Assembly: GCF_000367365.1 (NCBI RefSeq)
Contig: NZ_BARF01000074.1
Location: 124,001-188,000, forward strand
DNA from: Streptomyces prunicolor NBRC 13075
Lineage (GTDB): Bacteria; Actinomycetota; Actinomycetes; Streptomycetales; Streptomycetaceae
DNA length: 64,000 nt
Direction of reading: 5' to 3'
The notes under the pieces are model-generated. The model saw only the letters and a program-made list of their open reading frames with translations. It was not told the origin of the DNA and did no database searches. The number at the start of each line of letters is the position of its first letter. Position 1 is the first letter of the stretch. Below are positions 26,470 through 34,013 of the stretch, piece by piece. The position numbers and the translations under genes are program-made.

Positions 26470-27713
26470 TGTCCCACCCGTCTCCCCCCGCCGCCCATGA
26501 TCGAGGGCGCTCCGCGCCCACCCCTCCTGATTCCGCCACCTGGGACCACCCGGAGCCCCTCGCCGTCGAGTCCGCGCCCGTCCCCGAGTACGGCTCCGGC
26601 TCCCTCGCCGACCTGCTGCCCACGCTGGCCGCGGGCATGGGCGTACCCGGTACGACCGCGGCGATCCCGGAGCTGACCCCGGCCGACCGCAACTGCGTCT
26701 TCCTGATCGACGGTCTCGGCTGGGAGCAGATCAAGGACCACGCCGACGAGGCGCCCTATCTGCACGCGCTCCTGGGCAGCTCGCGCGGTGGTACGGGACG
26801 CCCGCTCACCGCCGGTTACCCGGCGACCACCGCGACCTCCCTCGCCTCCGTCGGCACCGGCCTGCCGCCCGGCGCCCACGGCCTGCCCGGCTACACCGTG
26901 CGCAACCCGGCCACCGGCGCGCTGATGAACCAACTGCGCTGGCAGCCGTGGAGCGAACCGAAGGCCTGGCAGCCGTACCCCACGATCTTCCAGCTGGCCC
27001 ATGACGCCGGTGTGCACGCGGCGCAGGTGTCGTCCCCCACCTTCCAGAACACCCCGCTGACGAAGATCGCGCTCAGCGGCGGAACGTTCCACGGGCGGCT
27101 GACCGGCGAGGAGCGCATGGACCTCGCGGCCGAGCAACTGGCCGCCGGGGACCGCTCGTTGGTGTACACGTACTACGCCGAACTCGACGGCGCCGGCCAT
27201 CGCTACGGCATCGCCTCCGACACCTGGCGCGGTCAACTCATGTACGTCGACCGGCTCGTCCAGCGCCTCGCCGAGCAACTGCCGCCGCGCAGCGCCCTGT
27301 ACGTCACCGCCGACCACGGCATGATCGATGTGCCCTTCGACGAGGACCACCGCATCGACTTCGACGCGGACTGGGAACTGCGCGCCGGCGTCGCCCTGCT
27401 CGGCGGCGAGGGCCGCGCCCGCCACGTCTACGCCGTGCGGGGCGCCGAGAACGACGTACTGACCTGCTGGCGCGAGGTGCTCGGCGAGCAGTTCTGGGTC
27501 GCCTCGCGGGACGAGGCGATCGCGGCGGGCTGGTTCGGGCCGAAGATCGACGAGCGCGTCTACGACCGCCTCGGCGACGTGATCGCGGCGGCCCGGGACG
27601 ACGTCCTGATCATCGCGTCCGAGCGGGAGCCGAAGGAGTCGGCGATGGTCGGCAACCACGGTTCGATGACCCCTGCCGAGCAGCTGGTCCCCCTGCTCGA
27701 AGTACGCTCCTGA
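26469..27713 (+). CDS. Alkaline-phosphatase-superfamily nucleotide pyrophosphatase/phosphodiesterase
   Basis: 414 residues. Metal and active-site motifs of the NPP/alkaline phosphatase superfamily are clear: FLIDGLG (first Asp), the nucleophilic Thr in PATTATSLASVGTG, ELDGAGHRYG, TADHGM and the late GNHGSM histidine. It hydrolyses a phosphodiester or pyrophosphate substrate, not identifiable here. No signal peptide is apparent, so it is likely cytoplasmic. It is translationally coupled to the DUF5998 gene upstream and followed by tdk after 67 bp. Confidence 0.85.
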   Translation: MSHPSPPAAHDRGRSAPTPPDSATWDHPEPLAVESAPVPEYGSGSLADLLPTLAAGMGVPGTTAAIPELTPADRNCVFLIDGLGWEQIKDHADEAPYLHALLGSSRGGTGRPLTAGYPATTATSLASVGTGLPPGAHGLPGYTVRNPATGALMNQLRWQPWSEPKAWQPYPTIFQLAHDAGVHAAQVSSPTFQNTPLTKIALSGGTFHGRLTGEERMDLAAEQLAAGDRSLVYTYYAELDGAGHRYGIASDTWRGQLMYVDRLVQRLAEQLPPRSALYVTADHGMIDVPFDEDHRIDFDADWELRAGVALLGGEGRARHVYAVRGAENDVLTCWREVLGEQFWVASRDEAIAAGWFGPKIDERVYDRLGDVIAAARDDVLIIASEREPKESAMVGNHGSMTPAEQLVPLLEVRS

Positions 27714-27780
27714 AGTCCCTCCTGTCCCCGTCCCGTCCTCCGCACGCTCCTCCTCTTCGCCGAAAGGTGCTCAACTCCCC

Positions 27781-28431
27781 ATGCCCGAGCTGGTGTTCTT
27801 CTCCGGAACGATGGACTGCGGGAAGTCGACCCTGGCGCTTCAGATCGGGCACAACCGTGCGGCCCGAGGGCTTCAGGGCGTGATCTTCACCCGGGACGAC
27901 CGAGCGGGGGAGGGAAAGCTGTCCTCGCGGCTGGGTCTGGTCACGGACGCGGTCGAGGCCACCGAGGGCATGGACCTGTACGGGTACCTGGTCGATCAGC
28001 TGTCCCAGGGCGGCAAGATCGACTACGTGATCGTCGACGAGGCGCAGTTCCTCGCGCCGGAGCAGATCGACCAGCTGGCGCGGGTCGTCGACGACCTGGG
28101 TCTCGATGTCTTCGCCTTCGGGATCACCACCGACTTCCGCACCAAACTCTTCCCCGGTTCCCAGCGGCTGATCGAGCTGGCCGACCGGATCGAGACCCTC
28201 CAGGTGGAGGCCCTGTGCTGGTGCGGCGCCCGGGCGACGCACAATGCCCGCACCGTGGGCGCCGAGATGGTGGTCGCGGGCGCCCAGGTGGTCGTCGGCG
28301 ACGTCAACCGCCCGGTGGAGGAGATCGGTTACGAGGTCCTGTGCCGTCGGCACCACCTCCGCCGGGTGACCAGGGCGTCGGCCCACGCGGGCGCGCTGTC
28401 GCCCGACGTCCTGCCGGTCAACTCCGCCTGA
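27781..28431 (+). CDS. tdk: Thymidine kinase (type II)
   Basis: 216 residues. The P-loop is SGTMDCGKST; the catalytic base region is VIVDEAQFL; the lasso domain zinc ligands are CWCG and CRRHH. It phosphorylates thymidine to dTMP with ATP in the salvage pathway. The ATG at 27781 begins the conserved MPELVFFSG. It is the last conserved-backbone gene before the NTPase island. Confidence 0.93.
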   Translation: MPELVFFSGTMDCGKSTLALQIGHNRAARGLQGVIFTRDDRAGEGKLSSRLGLVTDAVEATEGMDLYGYLVDQLSQGGKIDYVIVDEAQFLAPEQIDQLARVVDDLGLDVFAFGITTDFRTKLFPGSQRLIELADRIETLQVEALCWCGARATHNARTVGAEMVVAGAQVVVGDVNRPVEEIGYEVLCRRHHLRRVTRASAHAGALSPDVLPVNSA

Positions 28432-28550
28432 CGGCGAGAACCCCCTCCTTAGTCCCTCCACGGCGAGAACCTCCTCCTTCGTCCCTCCTTCGTTCTTCCT
28501 TCTCCGGTCCCGGGCCGCCGGGCGCTCACCGTGCCCTACCCTCACTCTGG

Positions 28551-28588
28551 GACCTGCGCGGGGGAGAAGGACCTGTGCGGGGGAGAAG
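28551..28588 (+). repeat. 19-bp direct repeat before the island's first gene
   Basis: GACCTGCGCGGGGGAGAAG (28551-28569) is followed directly by GACCTGTGCGGGGGAGAAG (28570-28588), differing at one base. It ends 12 bp before the GTG start of the 127-residue gene and provides the purine-rich ribosome-binding region. Confidence 0.8.
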
Positions 28589-28600
28589 GGGGAGAACGTC

Positions 28601-28984
28601 GTGGATCCGATCGCACCTGAACTGCTCATGGCCCTTGCCGGAGGTACCGCCGGTGCGGCAGGGCAGCAGATCTGGACGTCGCTGCACCACCTGGTCGCCC
28701 GACGGCCCTCGGGCGGAGAGCCGTACGGCGGGAGCGAGTTGACCGCCCTCGCCCAGTCGGCCGGCAGCACGGAGCGGGCCACGGAGCTTGCGCGGGTACT
28801 GGCTCTCCGCGCCCGGCAGGACCCCGCCTTCGCCGAGGCGCTCGCGGCCTGGCGGCGGGAGGCCGAGGCGTTGGAGGGCACGCGGACCGGCGCGGGCGAC
28901 GTACGCAATGTGATCTCCGGGGGCACCCAGAACACCGTCGTCCAGGCGCGGGACATCCACGGCTCCATCCACTTCGGTGGCTGA
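28601..28984 (+). CDS. Small protein with C-terminal amyloid-signalling (BASS/RHIM-like) motif
   Basis: 127 residues. The N-terminus (about 6-32) is hydrophobic and glycine-rich (LLMALAGGTAGAAGQQIW), like membrane-active HeLo/Bell-type effector domains. A charged helical region follows (about 45-92). The C-terminus, residues 103-125, reads NVISGG..., VVQARDIHG, SIHF, the pattern of bacterial amyloid signalling sequences (BASS) that transmit signals from NLR-like receptors to cell-death effectors. Family knowledge: effectors carry the motif at the C-terminus, receptors at the N-terminus. A matching motif occurs at residues 15-37 of the NACHT protein at 41526. GTG start with GGGGGAGAA upstream. 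First gene of the seven-gene operon. Effector function is inferred. Confidence 0.7.
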   Translation: MDPIAPELLMALAGGTAGAAGQQIWTSLHHLVARRPSGGEPYGGSELTALAQSAGSTERATELARVLALRARQDPAFAEALAAWRREAEALEGTRTGAGDVRNVISGGTQNTVVQARDIHGSIHFGG

Positions 28985-29053
28985 CGAGGCCGTGCGGGTC
29001 CGGCAGGCGATGGTGATGCTCTCCGCTGACGCGCCGTGCCACCTTGGTCTACT

Positions 29054-29557
29054 GTGACCGACGTGCCGGAACGTGCCGAACCCTGTGCGATCGCAAGCGA
29101 GTTCACCGCCGCGCTCGCTCGTCAGCAGCAGCTCGCGGAGCGCCGTGAGGAGATCGTCACCAGGCTGCACGACGAGGTCGAGCGGCTGCGCCGGGGCGAG
29201 ACGGAAGCGGTGCTCGACCTCGTGCGGCACTCCCTGATCCGGCTGCACGACCAGATCCTGCGCCAGGCGGAGAACGTCACCGGCCCGCTCGATGCCGACG
29301 AACTCCGGTCCCTGCTGACCGCGTTGGCCGACGAGGTGGCGGACACCGTGGCCAGGACCGGCGTCGAGCGGTATGTCCCGGGGACCGGCGAGGCGTTCGA
29401 CCTGGCGTTGCAGCGTCCCGTGGGCCGCGCCGCCGCCGAAGCACCCGAGGCGGACCGGACGGTGGCGCGGGTCGTGGCGGCCGGGTTCGTTCAGGGGGAG
29501 CGGGTCGTGCGCAAGGCGGACGTCGTGGTTTCCCGTTGGGAACCGGACGCCCCGTGA
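29054..29557 (+). CDS. GrpE-like nucleotide exchange factor
   Basis: 167 residues. A long charged coiled coil (about 10-70; QQLAERREEIVTRLHDEVERLR) is followed by a helical stretch and a small beta domain with GEAFDLALQRPVG, ADRTVARVVAAGFVQGERVVRKADVVVSRW. This matches the GrpE pattern G.xFDP..HEAV ... V..V...GY...RVLRPA.V.V in spacing and hydrophobicity. It is not the housekeeping GrpE (which sits with dnaK-dnaJ) and is shorter. Its place just upstream of an Hsp70 gene supports the call. The start is uncertain: GTG 29054 lacks a strong ribosome-binding site, and GTG 29063 is an alternative. Confidence 0.75.
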   Translation: MTDVPERAEPCAIASEFTAALARQQQLAERREEIVTRLHDEVERLRRGETEAVLDLVRHSLIRLHDQILRQAENVTGPLDADELRSLLTALADEVADTVARTGVERYVPGTGEAFDLALQRPVGRAAAEAPEADRTVARVVAAGFVQGERVVRKADVVVSRWEPDAP

Positions 29558-29579
29558 ACTCCTTCTCTTTCAACGGGAG

Positions 29580-29663
29580 ATGAACAGCGAGACATGGACA
29601 ACGGGACATTGACGGCAGGGCATGAACGGCAGGGCATGAACAGCGGGGCATGAAGGGTATGCC
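29580..29663 (+). repeat. Six tandem 14-bp repeats between grpE-like and hsp70 genes
   Basis: Consecutive 14-mers start at 29580: ATGAACAGCGAGAC, ATGGACAACGGGAC, ATTGACGGCAGGGC, ATGAACGGCAGGGC, ATGAACAGCGGGGC, ATGAAGGGTATGCC. The period is not a multiple of three, so it is not a coding repeat. It fills the 178-bp gap between the two genes. No hairpin or CRISPR-like spacer structure is present. Confidence 0.85.
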
Positions 29664-29735
29664 GGGCAAGGACAAGCTGCGAGACAACAGACGGGGCGGA
29701 CGCGACGCGCGATCGCCCCGGTGGCGGGAGACCGT

Positions 29736-31310
29736 ATGGCCGTGTACGGCATCGACCTGGGAACCACCTATTCCTGCGTCGCACGGATCGACGACATCGG
29801 CAGACCGACCGTGCTGCGCAACCTCGAAGGGACGGACACCACGCCGTCCGTCGTCTACTTCGAGAGCGCCGACAGCGTCGTCGTGGGGCAGAGCGCGAAG
29901 GACGCCGCCGTCCTCGACCCCGAGCACGTCGTCCAGCTGATCAAGCGGGACATGGGCGATGTGGTGCCGCGCGAGTTCCACGGCCGTACCTACACGCCCG
30001 AGGAGATCTCCGCCCGCATCCTGCGCAAACTCGTCGACGACGCCAAGGCCGCCGGCGGCGAGGAGGCCCGTGACGTGGTGATCAGCGTGCCCGCCTACTT
30101 CGGGCTCGCCGAACGGGACGCCACCCGCAAGGCCGGTGAGATCGCCGGACTGCGCGTCCTCGACGTGGTCGCCGAGCCCATCGCGGCCGCGCTCGACTAC
30201 GGGGCCCTGGAAGGGGACGAGGAGCGTGGGGACCGGACCGTCCTCGTCTACGACCTGGGCGGCGGTACCTTCGACACCACCGTACTGACGCTGCGCGGGC
30301 GGGAGTTGACCGTGCTGTGCACGGACGGCGCGAAGGAGCTGGGCGGCAGCGACTTCGACGACCGTATCGTCGTGCACCTGGTGGAGCGGTTCCGCGAGCG
30401 CTTCCCGGACGTCGACGACCCGCTGTCCGACTCCCAGTCCGAGACGCAACTGCGCAAGGACGCCGAGGAGGCCAAGAAGGCGCTGTCCTTCCGCGAGCGC
30501 TACACCGTCCGCGTCATGCACCAGGGCCGGGTCGAACCGGTGGAGCTGACCCGGGGACTGGTCGAGGAGCTGACCCGCGACCTGGTCGACCGCACCGTCG
30601 GCATCACCCGCCGTACCGTCGAACTGGCCGCGGAGCGGGGCGTGTCGTCCTTCGACGAGGTGCTGCTCGTCGGCGGCGCCACCAAGATGCCCGCGGTCGC
30701 CGCCGCCCTGCGCACCCAGTTCGGCTTCGAGCCCAGGCTGCACAACCCGGACCTCGCGGTGGCCCGCGGCGCCGCGCTCTACGCCCTCGACCGGGCCACG
30801 TACATCCTCGCGAGCGGCGAACTCCCCGCCGGACAGGCACCGGACGTCCCGGAGACCGGCCTCGCCCGCCGCCCGTACGAGATCTCCACCGTCGCCTCGC
30901 GCGGCTACGGCATCCAGGTCACGGACATCGACAGCGGCCGGGAGTACGTCACCCACCTCGTGCACGCCAACGACACCCTGCCGGCGTCGGTGACCGACGA
31001 TTTCTACACCCTGCGCGAGGGCCAGCGGCGGGTCCGGATCCAGGTCATGGAACAGGCGGGCGCGGTGGAGTCGGAGGAGCTGGAGCACAACGCCCCGGTC
31101 GCGGAAGGGACGTTGAAGATCCCGCCCGGCAAACCCGCGCGCTGGCCCTTCCAGTGCGTCTTCACGCTCGACACCTCAGGGCTCCTCACCGTCGTCGCCA
31201 CCGAGCGGGAGTCAGGCGAGGGGATCGAGATCTCCATCCAGATCGGCGGGCTGTCCCAGGAGGCGGTGGACGAGGCGCGGGTCGCGATGAGCCGCCAGCG
31301 GATCGGCTGA
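29736..31310 (+). CDS. Hsp70-family chaperone with short substrate domain
   Basis: 524 residues, versus about 610-640 for DnaK. The ATPase domain is complete: phosphate-1 GIDLGTTYSC (5-14), phosphate-2 VYDLGGGTFDTT and adenosine motif LLVGGATKMPAV. The region after about residue 370 keeps a beta-sandwich-like segment (GYGIQVTD, FYTLREGQRRVRIQV, TLDTSGLLTVVATE) but ends where the DnaK helical lid would begin. So it can probably bind clients but not clamp them as DnaK does. ATG 29736 has GGGAG 5 bp upstream; an upstream GTG at 29721 is less likely. It follows its own GrpE-like gene; no J-protein is seen. Confidence 0.88.
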   Translation: MAVYGIDLGTTYSCVARIDDIGRPTVLRNLEGTDTTPSVVYFESADSVVVGQSAKDAAVLDPEHVVQLIKRDMGDVVPREFHGRTYTPEEISARILRKLVDDAKAAGGEEARDVVISVPAYFGLAERDATRKAGEIAGLRVLDVVAEPIAAALDYGALEGDEERGDRTVLVYDLGGGTFDTTVLTLRGRELTVLCTDGAKELGGSDFDDRIVVHLVERFRERFPDVDDPLSDSQSETQLRKDAEEAKKALSFRERYTVRVMHQGRVEPVELTRGLVEELTRDLVDRTVGITRRTVELAAERGVSSFDEVLLVGGATKMPAVAAALRTQFGFEPRLHNPDLAVARGAALYALDRATYILASGELPAGQAPDVPETGLARRPYEISTVASRGYGIQVTDIDSGREYVTHLVHANDTLPASVTDDFYTLREGQRRVRIQVMEQAGAVESEELEHNAPVAEGTLKIPPGKPARWPFQCVFTLDTSGLLTVVATERESGEGIEISIQIGGLSQEAVDEARVAMSRQRIG

Positions 31311-31314
31311 GCGC

Positions 31315-31368
31315 GGGCAGGACAGGAGAACAGGGCGGGACGGGAGAACAGGGCAGGACGGGGGAAGA
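31315..31368 (+). repeat. Three tandem 18-bp repeats before the helical/Fn3 gene
   Basis: GGGCAGGACAGGAGAACA (31315-31332), GGGCGGGACGGGAGAACA (31333-31350) and GGGCAGGACGGGGGAAGA (31351-31368) fill the entire gap between the Hsp70 stop and the next start. The last unit supplies the ribosome-binding site. Confidence 0.85.
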
Positions 31369-31374
31369 AGGACC

Positions 31375-34002
31375 GTGGTCTTCGACGAACCGCGCTACCG
31401 GCGCGAGGTGTTGGACGCCGGCTTGCCCGTGACCGAGGATCTGCGCACGCGCTACCAGTTGCCGCGGCACCTCGACGGGCCCGCGGTCGCCGAGGCGGTC
31501 GTCGCGGTCCGCGCCTGCTGGCGCCGCAGCCGGGCCCGGCTCAAGTACCGCCCGGTCATCGAGCAGTTGGAGGCCGGATACCTCGTCCACCGGCCGCTGC
31601 TCGACGCGGCCGCGGCCGGGGCTCCGGGACGGCTGCGCGCCGCCCTCGAAGCGCACGGCCGACGCGCGGACGCCGAGCGGGCCCGTCTGCGCACCGCCCT
31701 GAAGGAGGCGGCGAGCGGGCTCGGCATGCTCGCCGAAAGCACGGTCGCGGAGCTCGCCGCCGCTCACCAGGTCCCCGAGGACCTGGTGAGAAGCCTGCTG
31801 CCCGCCCTCGGCCTGCGGATCGCCGAGCCCGACCCGTTGCCGCGGACCGTGCCGCATCCCTCGTACGCGCGCTGCGCCCGCCAGCTGGAGGTGCTCGGAC
31901 TCAGACACCTGGGCGACTTCCTCGCGACCGGCACGCCCGGCGGGCGCATCGCGCGGCCCGTGCGCGTGTTCGACATGCCGCCGGTCGGCGCGCCGGACGT
32001 CGAGGCGGCCTCGCGCCGCTGGGGTCGGCTGCCGCACGGTGCCGCGCACACCGCGGCCCAGGCCGTGATCGCCGCCGTCCGCGGCGTACTCGCGGACCAG
32101 GGACCGGAAGGGCTCACCCGCGTCCTGCTCCACGAACTCGCGACACCGCTGCGGACCCGGCACACCGCCCGCGCGACCCCGGCCACCCTCCTCGGGTACG
32201 CGGTGGACGAGCTGTCCGTCGCCGAGGAGGACGCGCGGCGACTGGTGTTCGCGGTGCTGCACGAGGCGGCCGGGGATCCGGTGGCGGAGCGGCTGCGCCG
32301 TATGGCGGCGGACGGGCGGCTCGCCGAGGCGGTGGCCATGGCGGACCGGTTGCCGCCGGACGCACTCGCCGAGGACGTGCGGGCACTGGTCGCGCATGTG
32401 CGCGCGAAACTCGCCGAGGCACGTGCCGTCGTGGAGACGGCCCGCCGACTGCCGCCGGCCGACGCGGACCGGGCCTGGGACCTGCTGGAACAGGCGGAGG
32501 CCGCGGTCCGCGACCTGCCCGAGATCGACGCCGTGCGCCACGGCCTGACGGTCCGTCCGGTGTCCGGCCTCACCGCCGTCCCGGACGGCGCGGGCATCAC
32601 CGTCCGCTGGCGGCCCTCGCCGTCCACGCGCGGCGAGCCCGAGTACGTACTGCTGCGCGACGAGCGGCGCCCGCCGCGCGACACGGCCGACGGCACCGTG
32701 CTCCCGCTGACGCAGGCGCGTGCCATTTCCTACCTCGACGACAGCCCCCCTGCCTGCGTCCCGCTGTACTACGCGGTCGCCGTGCGCCGGGCCGCCGAAC
32801 CCGGCAGCGCCCCTTCACCGCTCACGGTGACCGGGCCCGTCGTGCACCGGCCCGAGGTCACCGACGCCCGCCTGCGCCCCGGGGACCGTCGGATCGTCGC
32901 CGAGTGGACCTGCCCGGACCGCGCGCACTCCGTCGAGGTCGTCCGCACCGCGCCGGGCGGTGAGACCGTGACGGTCCCCGCCCGCCGTGACGGCTTCACC
33001 GACGACGGGGTCGCGAACGCGACGACGTACACGTACCGCATTCGTGTCGTCTACGGCACCGATGACGGAACGCCCGTGCGCACGGAGGGAGTTCGGCGCA
33101 CCGCCACGCCGCTCGCGCCGCCGGAGCCCGTCGCCGACCTGGACATCCGCTCCGTCGACGGCCGCCTCCTGGCTCGCCCCGACCCGCTGCCGGACGGCGA
33201 GGTGCGCCTGTACGGCTTCCACGACGCGCCCCTGTGGCCGGCCGGCACCCGGCTGCGCACGACGGAACTGCCGGAGCGACCGATCCTCGCGCAACTCGCC
33301 CCGGAAGGACTGTGGTTCGCGCCGCCCAGCCGGCTCACCCTGGTGGTCGCGGTCACGGTCGCCGGGGAACACGCCGTCATCGGCGCGCGCGCCGCGGCCG
33401 CCGCGTGCGCGCTCGGCACGCTCACGCTCACCCGGTACGGCGGCACGGGCGTGACCGTCGTCTTCGACTGGCCGCCGGACAGCGGCGACGAGGTCGAGGT
33501 CACCTGGCGCAGCACCGACACCACGGACGGGCAGCGACGCAGGGTCACCCGCGCCGCCTACCTGCACGAGGCGGGCGTACGGCTGCCGGTCGCGGACGGC
33601 GCCGGGGTGGACGTCGAGGTGCGGACGGTCGCCCTGCTCGGCGGGGTGCCCGCCCACGGCGAGCCGAGCACGGCGACGCTACCGGCCCGTATCGACGTCG
33701 ACTACCGGCTGGAGCGGCACGGCCTGCCCGGACGCCGCACGGTCACCGCCGTGTTCACGGCGCCCGCCACCGTACGGGCCGAGCGACTGCTCCTGGTCCG
33801 CTCCGACGGCCCGGTCCGGCCGCTGGAACCCGGCGACGGGGACGTCCTGGCGGCGGCCACCGACGTGACACTCGGCCCGGGACAGGACGTCAGGCTGTCG
33901 GCGCGGCTGGCCCGCGGCCCGAGCGGCGGGCTGCGCTGCTTCGCCGAGGGCGAGTCGCTCGTCCTGCGCGACCCGCCGCCGCACACGCTCAAGGTCGGTT
34001 AG
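31375..34002 (+). CDS. Large protein: helical N-terminal half plus fibronectin-III-like repeats
   Basis: 875 residues, not identified with a named family. Residues 1-390 are helical and rich in Arg/Ala/Glu (RYRREVLDAGLPV, RARLKYRPVIEQLEAG). From about 398 there are Fn3-like modules: about 398-488 (VSGLTAVPDGAGITVRWRPS, YYAVAVRR), about 494-578 (VTDARLRPGDRRIVAEWTC, TTYTYRIRVVYG), and further beta-rich modules from about 583 to the end. No signal peptide or membrane segment appears, so the Fn3-like modules would be cytoplasmic, which is unusual. The gene lies between the Hsp70 and GTPase genes; a scaffold or Hsp70 partner role is a guess. GTG start with GGGGAAGAAGG upstream. Confidence 0.7.
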   Translation: MVFDEPRYRREVLDAGLPVTEDLRTRYQLPRHLDGPAVAEAVVAVRACWRRSRARLKYRPVIEQLEAGYLVHRPLLDAAAAGAPGRLRAALEAHGRRADAERARLRTALKEAASGLGMLAESTVAELAAAHQVPEDLVRSLLPALGLRIAEPDPLPRTVPHPSYARCARQLEVLGLRHLGDFLATGTPGGRIARPVRVFDMPPVGAPDVEAASRRWGRLPHGAAHTAAQAVIAAVRGVLADQGPEGLTRVLLHELATPLRTRHTARATPATLLGYAVDELSVAEEDARRLVFAVLHEAAGDPVAERLRRMAADGRLAEAVAMADRLPPDALAEDVRALVAHVRAKLAEARAVVETARRLPPADADRAWDLLEQAEAAVRDLPEIDAVRHGLTVRPVSGLTAVPDGAGITVRWRPSPSTRGEPEYVLLRDERRPPRDTADGTVLPLTQARAISYLDDSPPACVPLYYAVAVRRAAEPGSAPSPLTVTGPVVHRPEVTDARLRPGDRRIVAEWTCPDRAHSVEVVRTAPGGETVTVPARRDGFTDDGVANATTYTYRIRVVYGTDDGTPVRTEGVRRTATPLAPPEPVADLDIRSVDGRLLARPDPLPDGEVRLYGFHDAPLWPAGTRLRTTELPERPILAQLAPEGLWFAPPSRLTLVVAVTVAGEHAVIGARAAAAACALGTLTLTRYGGTGVTVVFDWPPDSGDEVEVTWRSTDTTDGQRRRVTRAAYLHEAGVRLPVADGAGVDVEVRTVALLGGVPAHGEPSTATLPARIDVDYRLERHGLPGRRTVTAVFTAPATVRAERLLLVRSDGPVRPLEPGDGDVLAAATDVTLGPGQDVRLSARLARGPSGGLRCFAEGESLVLRDPPPHTLKVG

Positions 34003-34013
34003 GGGGAGTGGAC

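Noticed and set aside
29580..29663. Tandem repeats considered as a CRISPR array
   Set aside because: The 14-bp units are contiguous without spacers and are not palindromic; no cas gene is nearby.
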